From Spirochaetaceae bacterium (GTDB lineage Bacteria > Spirochaetota > Spirochaetia > Treponematales > Breznakiellaceae): DNA of 5,658 nucleotides. Both the position numbers and the translations under genes were made by a program. Position 1 is the stretch's first letter; the number at the start of each line of letters is the position of its first letter. The stretch is taken from positions 1 to 5,658 of the forward strand of contig JAIRNN010000190.1 in NCBI GenBank assembly GCA_031257995.1, written 5' to 3'. Shown in pieces: positions 1-3,974 of this stretch. The notes beneath the pieces are model-generated. The model saw only the letters and a program-made list of their open reading frames with translations, ran no database searches and was not told the DNA's origin.

Positions 1-471
1 ATCATAGAGTTGCCGAAGATGCCCCAAGAGGACGACGGGAGCAGGGCATGGCCTTGCAGTGTTTCCGGTGCAAAACCGGAGAGGAGGCGGGCGTGTTAGC
101 AAAAGCGTCTCCTGCGGCGCGGGATATTCTCGATGACCTGAGAAACTTCTCGCTGGAGAAGGAGATACGGTCGTCATACAGCTTCTGCATGAAGGCGTGG
201 CGCGACCGGGAGGCCTACAAGGACGGGTATCTTGCGCGTGGCATTGAAGAAGGCGCGGGAACGGGAGAAATGGGCATCCGAGGTTGAGGCGGAGCGGTTC
301 AAGTCAGAGGCGTTGCTGTCCAAAGTCGAAGAGATGCAGTCCGCGCGCGAGGCTGATCGGGCCAAGGTCGAGGCATTGCGGTCCGAGCGTGAGGCGGAGC
401 GGTCCAAGATCGAAATGTTGAAGCGGGAATTGGCGCAGTTGCGGGCAGGACAGCAGAGCCGGGACAAATAA
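1..471 (+). pseudogene. Rpn/PD-(D/E)XK nuclease family 'transposase', 3' part, two frameshifts
   Basis: The reading frame is open from base 1 and gives IIELPKMPQEDDGSRAWP, the conserved Leu-Pro-Lys segment that follows the nuclease core in the Rpn (recombination-promoting nuclease) / PD-(D/E)XK transposase family. Near base 54 the homologous reading jumps to the third frame (LQCFRCKTGEEAGVLAKASP, then a KAWRDREAYKDGYLARGIEEG helix), and near 250-262 it returns to the first frame (ARERE-KW onward) until TAA at 469-471. Relatives usually read WPW-L-Q here, so a 4-bp loss at about 54 would explain the first shift; that is inference. The last ~65 residues are an uninterrupted charged helix with a roughly 14-residue repeat (EADRAKVEALRSER, then EAERSKIEMLKRE), predicted coiled coil. 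The catalytic N-terminal part lies outside the window. Family members act as DNA endonucleases promoting recombination; this copy should be inactive unless the frameshifts are sequencing errors. Confidence 0.72.
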
Positions 472-524
472 CGGTTTTGGAAGGGGAAGCACCGTAAACA
501 TCTGCGGGGAATGGTAATTGAAAA

Positions 525-1352
525 ATGGAAAGGAGTGATAACATCAATCCCATGCCGTCTGGAAACTTGTACCACAACCTCAACAAAATCCGCCATTCGC
601 GGGAAGCCCCGCGCTTCTTGTTCCTACTCTTGTTGCTTGTCCTTTGGCAAACGGTAAGCGGGCTGGGATTGGTGCCGCCGTATATGTTGCCGTCCCCGTT
701 ACGCATCGTCCGTGCCTTGGCGCGCGAATTCCCGCTTCTTGCGCGGCATACCGGCGTGACGCTCCTTGAAACGGCGGCAGGACTTTCCCTTTCGCTTGCG
801 GCCTCGTTTGTGCTGGCGATTCTCATGGACAACGCGGCGTTCTTGCGCAAACAGCTTATGCCGGTACTCCTGTTCACGCAGACCGTGCCCACCATCGCCG
901 TCGCGCCCCTTCTGGTGCTTTGGCTGGGTTACGGCGCGAGCCCAAAGATCGCGCTGGTCTTCATCACCTGCTTTTTCCCGCTCACCGTCGGCCTTCTCGG
1001 AGGTTTCCAAAGCGCCGATGAAGATGCTGTCCAGTTGCTCAAATCAATGGGCGCGGACAAAGGGCAAATTTACCGTTACCTCAAGCTTCCGTCGAGTCTG
1101 CCGGGCTTTTTTTCCGGCCTCCGCATCGCCGGTTCCTATGCCGTCATCGCCGCCGTCGTGGCCGAATGGCTGGGCGGAAACTCCGGCCTCGGTGTCTACA
1201 TGATCCGCGTCCGCAAATCCTACTCCTTCGACAAGATGTTCGCCGTCATCCTCCTCACCGCCACCTTGAGCCTCCTCCTGATACGGGCCATCGAGGCGCT
1301 GGAAAAGCGGACTCTGCGCTGGAAGACCACCGGCTTAAGAGATAATAAATAA
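525..1352 (+). CDS. ABC transporter permease, ThiX/SsuC/TauC class (probable thiamine-precursor importer)
   Basis: A 275-residue integral membrane protein of the binding-protein-dependent permease family (BPD_transp_1). Membrane segments are visible at about 30-48, 78-101, 114-133, 139-160, 199-215 and 236-256. The cytoplasmic EAA loop that docks the ATPase is at about 163-190 (ADEDAVQLLKSMGADKGQIY, then RYLKLP), with the invariant Gly at 176 and the closing LP. TQTVPTIAVAPLLVLWLGYG (118-137) and AEWLGGNSGLGVYM (213-226) are typical of the nitrate/sulfonate/taurine/thiamine-precursor branch; the EWLGG-GLGVYM-R-RKSY-FDKMFAVI stretch most recalls ThiX-type permeases for hydroxymethylpyrimidine precursors. 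The substrate is inferred, not proven. Length is normal and no defect is seen. The partner ATPase and substrate-binding genes are not in this window: upstream is a nuclease pseudogene, downstream is non-coding. The start is ambiguous between ATG 525 and in-frame ATG 552. Confidence 0.88.
   Translation: MERSDNINPMPSGNLYHNLNKIRHSREAPRFLFLLLLLVLWQTVSGLGLVPPYMLPSPLRIVRALAREFPLLARHTGVTLLETAAGLSLSLAASFVLAILMDNAAFLRKQLMPVLLFTQTVPTIAVAPLLVLWLGYGASPKIALVFITCFFPLTVGLLGGFQSADEDAVQLLKSMGADKGQIYRYLKLPSSLPGFFSGLRIAGSYAVIAAVVAEWLGGNSGLGVYMIRVRKSYSFDKMFAVILLTATLSLLLIRAIEALEKRTLRWKTTGLRDNK
529..535 (+). promoter_or_regulatory. Shine-Dalgarno-like AAAGGAG inside the annotated permease start
   Basis: AAAGGAG lies just after ATG 525 and 16 nt before the in-frame ATG 552. 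It is the strongest Shine-Dalgarno match nearby, but its spacing to 552 is long. A weaker GGGGA (506-510) precedes ATG 525, also with long spacing. An ATC codon at 543 would have ideal spacing but would be a rare start. The first hydrophobic segment begins near residue 30, so either start leaves the membrane core intact. Confidence 0.4.
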
Positions 1353-1377
1353 GAGATGTTTAAGGTAAGCTGTAAGC

Positions 1378-1475
1378 CGATAATTTTCCTGTTAATCATC
1401 TGCGTGTATCCATAAAATCTGTGTTTGTAGCGTTCGTAATATCTACGGTTTTTTGTGATGAAGCCCGTGATTAAT
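1378..1475. repeat. Degenerate ATCTGYG-type dispersed repeat downstream of the permease
   Basis: The stretch carries loosely repeated ATC(C/T)-GYGT-like words: AATCATCTGCGTG, ATCCATAAAATCTGTGTTTG, TAGCGTTCGTAATATCTACGG, then a T6 run. This style of 'ATCTGTGTTAATCTGCGG-TTTTT' sequence is a familiar intergenic repeat in many bacterial genomes. No gene is supported here; the overlapping minus-strand open frame has no recognisable motif. The T-run at about 1450 has no clear preceding stem, so I do not call it a terminator. Confidence 0.3.
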
Positions 1476-1512
1476 GTCGTGGTAAAAGCCGGGGGCGGGA
1501 CCCCTTTCGGGG

Positions 1513-1539
1513 AAATGGAAAATTGATCATTTTCCATTT
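1513..1539. repeat. AT-rich perfect inverted repeat (hairpin)
   Basis: AAATGGAAAAT (1513-1523) and ATTTTCCATTT (1529-1539) are perfect 11-bp complements around a 5-nt loop. A small CCCC-TTTC-GGGG hairpin (1501-1512) sits just before it. The position, after the permease and before the IS remnant, would suit a bidirectional terminator, but there is no long U-run on either strand. The sequence style (AATTGAAAATGGAAAA) also resembles common dispersed AATTGAAAA repeats. Confidence 0.5.
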
Positions 1540-1671
1540 TCAATTCCTCGTAGGAGCGGAGGCTACCGGGGCCCTGTTGCATTTATCTACCTTCAATCAT
1601 TCATGGGCACCGTGCCGCCGGAATAGCAAAAACGTACTCAATGTTTCGCGCACGGCATTGGGTGCCCGCAG

Positions 1672-1690
1672 AGGCTGCCGTTTATACACA
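1672..1690 (+). repeat. Left terminal inverted repeat of the IS4-like remnant
   Basis: It carries the TTTATACACA core of Tn5-like ends. The transposase stop codon (1682-1684 on the minus strand) lies inside this repeat, as is common in compact insertion sequences, which supports it as the true element end. Confidence 0.7.
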
Positions 1691-2316
1691 TCTTTTAGCA
1701 ATAAGCCATCCGGTAAATATGCTCTAAAACCGGATCCAGCCCTCATGCAGCGTTATCACCCCGGACGGCCTTTTGTCGCCGTACACTTTCCAGCCTCCCA
1801 GCCGCCCGATTATCCACGCCGCCTGTTCCTCATCAAACATCAGACCCCCTTTTCTGCCCGATCTTCCCGTCGTGCGCCTGCCGCAACTGTAGTATCTGTA
1901 CCGCCGCCATAAACCCCGTCACACTCAGTTTCCCCAGGCCGTCATCGCCTGCTTCTCCGGTTCCACCGCCACCGCCGGATGACAGAAAAACCCCGGATCC
2001 TTCCCGTTCCCCACAGGCCCAGCCCTTCCCGGTCCCTTATCCGCTTCGCTCAAGATTTATCCCGCCGGTGTCCTCTATCAGTGCCACTTCCTCCAGCCCC
2101 GCGCACTGTCCCCGGCAATGATCCTTCATACACCCGGACAGTGCTTCCTCCGTCACTTTTTCGTTGTTGAAAAACCGGCAGAACGGCATCCGTTCGCTCC
2201 ATTTGTCTGTCTTCTGCATGACTGTCCGCGCCTTCCCGCATATAAGCGTGAGCAGTTTATCCCTTTTTTCCCAGACGCTTGCCGGAAAACCGGCCGTTCA
2301 TATCTATTGTTTCCAT
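1682..2316 (-). pseudogene. IS4-family (Tn5-like) transposase, frameshifted and internally deleted
   Basis: The start ATG (2316-2314) follows GGGAGGGGAA. Pieces in order on the minus strand: METIDMNGRFSGKRLGKK; after a frameshift near 2260, WSERMPFCRFFNNEKVTEEA and LEEVALIEDTGGINLE (2219-2050), the RFFNNE-VTEE and I-DT signature of Tn5-like transposases including the first catalytic Asp; after another shift, REGLGLWGTGRIRGF; after a shift in a T-run (~1986), CHPAVAVEPEKQAMTAWGN; then a large deletion; then FMAAVQILQLRQAHDGKIG; and finally MFDEEQAAWIIGRLGGWKVY and GVITLHEGWIRF (from 1840), with an in-frame TAG before SIFTGWLIAKRCV and the stop at 1682-1684. The AWII-RLGGWK-Y-RP-G-TL C-terminal motif is diagnostic. 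The second catalytic Asp and the YREK Glu region are missing, so it cannot transpose on its own. Confidence 0.8.
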
Positions 2317-2362
2317 TTCCCCTCCCGGTGCTTTTTTCTTTTTTCCGTTATAGTATCATATT

Positions 2363-2381
2363 TGTGTATAAACGGTAGCCT
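2363..2381 (-). repeat. Right terminal inverted repeat of the IS4-like remnant
   Basis: It matches the left end at 18 of 19 positions in inverted orientation, with one G/A difference at the sixth base. It lies about 47 bp upstream of the transposase start codon on the minus strand, so any promoter would fall between 2317 and 2362. Confidence 0.7.
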
Positions 2382-2559
2382 TTACGGTACTACCGCCGCT
2401 TAAAGGCGGCGTTCAAACGGCGTATCGATACGCTGCCACATTAAATGGTACCGCGAGTGCCCGCAGTCCTTGTTGCCTAACTTGTTGACAGGAGAAGTAC
2501 TAGACTCTATTACTTGAGTCTGTTCCAACCTCCCAGGGGTTGAAACAGGCCCAAGTTTT
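2382..2559. other. Hairpin-rich spacer downstream of ssb
   Basis: No intact gene is supported. Four short stem-loops follow one another: CGCCGC/GCGGCG (2394-2411), ACCGCG/CGCAGT (2449-2466, one mismatch), AGACTC/GAGTCT with an 8-nt loop (2502-2521), and CTGTTCCAACC/GGTTGAAACAG (2520-2548, one wobble). On the minus strand a frame stays open through the region (…VIESSTSPVNKLGNKDCGHS…DTPFERRL, stop 2400-2402), but it has no start of its own and I do not recognise it. The terminal hairpin followed by GGTAGTAC recalls the right ends of IS605-type tnpB elements, so a decayed tnpB 3' end is possible. Confidence 0.35.
2520..2548. repeat. Palindrome resembling a single CRISPR repeat, or a stem-loop after ssb
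   Basis: An 11-bp stem with one G-T wobble surrounds a 7-nt centre. The plus strand begins GTTCCAACC (2522-2530) and ends GGTTGAAAC (2538-2546), the layout of many palindromic CRISPR repeats ending in TTGAAAC. Only one copy exists and there are no spacers or cas genes in the window, so this is not an array. Lying 12 bp past the ssb stop, it may simply be a transcription-stop or 3'-protecting hairpin, although no U-run follows it on the minus strand. Confidence 0.4.
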
Positions 2560-2973
2560 CTAAAATTCGGGCACCGCCGCATCCGCAAACGCCTGTGCTG
2601 GAGCGCGATCACTGTAAGCGGCTACGCTTCCCTCTCCATCCTGTTTTGATTCAGGCCGGAATTCGAGGTGTTCGGCGACAATATATACACGGGATTTTGT
2701 TTTCCCGTCCGTGTCGGTCCAGCGGTTCTGTCTGAGCCTTCCGACAACACGCACACCCCGGCCTTTGTGCCCGTACATTCTGCTTTTTTCGGCAAGTTTG
2801 GTCCACGATTCCACATCAAAATAGCTCGTTTCCTTTTCCATGTTTCCTTCCTGTTTGTAAAAACGGTTGGTGGCGATAGAAAAGGTACAAAGCGCGATAC
2901 CTTTTGCGGTCATACGAAAGAGCGGGTCTCGCACGAGACAGCCCTCGATCAAGATAGAGTTGAGATGATTCAT
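2560..2973 (-). CDS. ssb: Single-stranded DNA-binding protein (SSB)
   Basis: A 137-residue protein that coats single-stranded DNA during replication, repair and recombination, normally as a homotetramer. The OB fold covers residues 1-107: MNHLNSILIEGCLVRDPLFR at the start, CTFSIATNRFY (29-39), SYFDVESWTKLAEK (50-63), GHKGRGVRVVGRLRQNRW (68-85) and SRVYIVAEHLEFRPE (94-108). Trp57 and Trp85 sit where SSBs carry DNA-stacking aromatics. The tail is short (about 30 residues) and ends AAVPEF, a weakly acidic version of the usual DDDIPF tip that recruits partner proteins. The sequence looks Treponema-like. The usual bacterial ssb lies between rpsF and rpsR; here it stands alone between mobile-element debris and a repeat array, so it may be a second, accessory copy. 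ATG 2973 is preceded by AGGGGGA at good spacing. No frameshift or missing core residue is seen. Confidence 0.93.
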   Translation of the reverse strand: MNHLNSILIEGCLVRDPLFRMTAKGIALCTFSIATNRFYKQEGNMEKETSYFDVESWTKLAEKSRMYGHKGRGVRVVGRLRQNRWTDTDGKTKSRVYIVAEHLEFRPESKQDGEGSVAAYSDRAPAQAFADAAVPEF

Positions 2974-2976
2974 AAA

Positions 2977-2983
2977 TCCCCCT
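2977..2983 (-). promoter_or_regulatory. Ribosome binding site of ssb
   Basis: AGGGGGA ends 3 nt before the ssb ATG on the minus strand. It is preceded by an AT-rich leader (2984-3000). A G5 run instead of GGAGG is a little unusual, but it is the only candidate and it fixes the start at 2973. Confidence 0.6.
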
Positions 2984-3091
2984 AAAAAATAAAATTTTCT
3001 TTCCCTATGGAAAAGACCGGGCGAAGACGGCTCTTGAAGAAGCCCATATGGAAAAAGGAGTACTTATATGCGACACAAACGTCTGGCACCG

Positions 3092-3277
3092 CAGATCCGT
3101 CTCTGCCCCGGTACCTATATATATGCGGTTGAGTCGCCGTTTTGCTTTAATTGGAGGCCAAAAAATCGTCCGAAAACCTCTTTTTTTTCAAATTTTTTCA
3201 AAATTGCCCGAATTTTAGGTTTTTTGCCCGAACGTTTGCAGTACTCCATTTTTACAAAGGGGCGAAGACGGATCTTG
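3092..3277. repeat. MITE-like unit with terminal inverted repeats, copy 1
   Basis: CAGATCCGTCTCTGCCCC (3092-3109) and GGGGCGAAGACGGATCTTG (3259-3277) are imperfect inverted repeats bounding 186 bp with no gene inside. The interior holds T-rich runs and TATATATATGCGG. Non-coding and AT-rich with GC-rich inverted ends, it has the build of a miniature inverted-repeat element, but no transposase with such ends is in the window. Confidence 0.5.
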
Positions 3278-3336
3278 AAAGAACATATGCGTAAAAAGAA
3301 ATGTAATTTTATGAGAAGGAGGAAAGTACAGTACCG

Positions 3337-3523
3337 CAGATCCGTCTCCGCCATGGCACCTATATATATGCGGTTGAGTCGCCGTTTTGCTTTAATTGAA
3401 GGCCAAAAATCGTCCAAAAAAGCTCTTTTTTTCAAATTTTTTCGAAATTGCCCGAATTTTAGATTTTTGGTCCGGACGTTTGCGGCACTCCATTTTTATA
3501 AAAAGGGGCGAAGAGGATTCTTG
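3337..3523. repeat. MITE-like unit with terminal inverted repeats, copy 2
   Basis: CAGATCCGTCTCCGCC (3337-3352) and GGGGCGAAGAGGATTCTTG (3505-3523) bound 187 bp, almost the length of copy 1. The right arm is more degenerate than in copy 1. A further left arm (3581-3597, AGATCCGTCTCCGCCCC) starts a third unit that lacks its right end. Confidence 0.5.
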
Positions 3524-3735
3524 AGGAAACTCGTGTATGAGAATAAAACGAAATTTTATGAGGTAAAATGTGAGGTGCGTAGATCCGTCTCCGCCCCGGC
3601 ACTATATATATGCGGTTGGCAACCCTATTGCTTTAATCAAACGCGAAAAAAGGGTGAAAAAAGTGAAAAAATCGTGGTTTTGGAACAGATTCTGTCTCTA
3701 TACGTATATCTGATACCCCGAAGTCGCCCCTTGTC

Positions 3736-3864
3736 ATGTTTGAGGTTTCGCGGCATACTGTCTGTTCTATCGAACAGGGTGTGCTTGGGATCTATTTCGG
3801 GATTGTTGCGGGTCGGGGTGTCCATGACACCTTGGGGCAGCGCCCCATAGAGGGGGTAGCGTAA
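3736..3864 (+). pseudogene. Possible XRE-type helix-turn-helix fragment
   Basis: A 42-codon open frame begins MFEVSRHTVCSIEQGVLGIY. The EVSRHTVCSIEQG part matches the recognition-helix pattern of Cro/CI (HTH_3) regulators (V-S-R-x-T-I-x-x-I-E-x-G). A complete domain would have about 20 residues of helices 1 and 2 before it and two further helices after; neither is clear here. The last dozen codons read through the GC-rich repeat starting at 3834. No ribosome binding site is visible. The likeliest view is the core of a decayed regulator gene cut by the repeat; a chance match cannot be excluded over so short a stretch. Confidence 0.35.
3762..3777. promoter_or_regulatory. 16-bp palindrome CTGTTC-TATC-GAACAG
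   Basis: Perfect 6-bp arms around TATC fit the CTGT-N8-ACAG form of the enterobacterial LexA box. It lies about 200 bp before the MATE gene and inside the possible helix-turn-helix remnant, so it may be a coincidence of coding sequence. Treponema are not expected to use the enterobacterial LexA box, and no promoter is evident next to it. Confidence 0.2.
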
Positions 3865-3917
3865 GACCCTAAGCCCGCTCGCGGGCGGCGGGCTGGAGCG
3901 AGGGGGATGCTTCCCCT
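3834..3917 (-). repeat. GC-rich multi-hairpin repeat, left copy (inverted relative to the right copy)
   Basis: The segment has three stem-loops: GGGGC-AGC-GCCCC (3834-3846), GCCCGC-TC-GCGGGC (3873-3886) and GGGGA-TGCT-TCCCC (3903-3916). Read on the minus strand, it shares TCCCCCTCGCTCCAG and GGTCTT-CGCTACCCCCTCT with the copy at 5361-5486. It lies in the leader region of the MATE gene, ending about 50 bp before the ribosome binding site. Confidence 0.6.
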
Positions 3918-3966
3918 TCCTTGTCTCTCATGAACCGGAAATCACTCGCGCCCCAAGCGTTTTAAT

Positions 3967-3971
3967 AGGAG
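3967..3971 (+). promoter_or_regulatory. Ribosome binding site of the MATE gene
   Basis: AGGAG ends 3 nt before ATG 3975. The spacing is short but there is no better start nearby; the next Met codon (residue 23) would remove the beginning of the first membrane helix. Confidence 0.6.
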
Positions 3972-3974
3972 TAT

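Larger units (their letters stand above)
1353..1671. other. Gene-free spacer between permease and IS remnant
   Basis: No supported gene lies here. The region holds the degenerate ATCTGYG repeat (1378-1475), the two hairpins at 1501-1539, and a loose inverted repeat pairing GGGCACC (1605-1611) with GGTGCCC (1661-1667). I found no promoter that I would defend. Confidence 0.4.
1672..2381 (-). mobile_element. IS4-family (Tn5/IS50-like) insertion sequence, internally deleted remnant
   Basis: The ends form inverted repeats: AGGCTGCCGTTTATACACA at 1672-1690 and, read on the minus strand from 2381 to 2363, AGGCTACCGTTTATACACA, matching at 18 of 19 positions. Starting at their CT, they resemble the Tn5/IS50 outside end (CTGACTCTTATACACAAGT as I recall it), sharing the TTATACACA core. 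The interior encodes recognisable pieces of an IS4-type DDE transposase on the minus strand. The element is only 710 bp against about 1.5 kb for complete relatives, so the middle of the gene is missing. The flanking 9-bp sequences (1663-1671 and 2382-2390) do not match, so no target-site duplication survives. It can at most be mobilised in trans. Confidence 0.75.
3019..3638. repeat. Three tandem copies of a ~245-bp AT-rich repeat
   Basis: Copies begin at about 3019, 3260 and 3506 (periods 241 and 246 bp). The third loses similarity after about 3638. Shared landmarks in order are GGGCGAAGACGG, AGATCCGTCTC, CTATATATATGCGGTTG, GTCGCCGTTTTGCTTTAATT (copies 1 and 2), GGCCAAAAA, long T-runs, TTGCCCGAATTTTAG, and ACTCCATTTTTA. 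The copies differ by substitutions and small indels not in multiples of three, so reading frames are not kept between copies. This argues that the 260-residue open frame crossing them (3068-3850) is not a protein, although it has AAGGAG 8 nt before its ATG. The array fills the space upstream of ssb and is much richer in A+T than its neighbours. Confidence 0.85.

Noticed and set aside
1220..1582. Minus-strand 120-codon open frame antisense to the permease end
   Set aside because: It overlaps the intact permease, includes the AT-rich hairpin and dispersed repeat, and has no recognisable domain.
1523..1912. Plus-strand 129-codon open frame over the IS remnant
   Set aside because: It is antisense to recognisable IS4 transposase codons (AWII-RLGGWK) and has no motif of its own.
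2473..2550. GCCTAAC (2475-2481) and GTTGAAA considered as boxes of an integron attC site
   Set aside because: The two sevenmers are not complementary, the second does not fit GTTRRRY, and there is no integrase or cassette pattern.
2500..2560. CRISPR array
   Set aside because: Only one repeat-like palindrome is present, with no regularly spaced second copy and no cas gene.
3068..3850. A 260-codon open frame with AAGGAG 8 nt before its ATG
   Set aside because: It spans three diverged repeat copies whose indels shift the frame, so equivalent DNA is read in different frames in each copy. It shows no known motif and its composition follows the AT-rich repeat.
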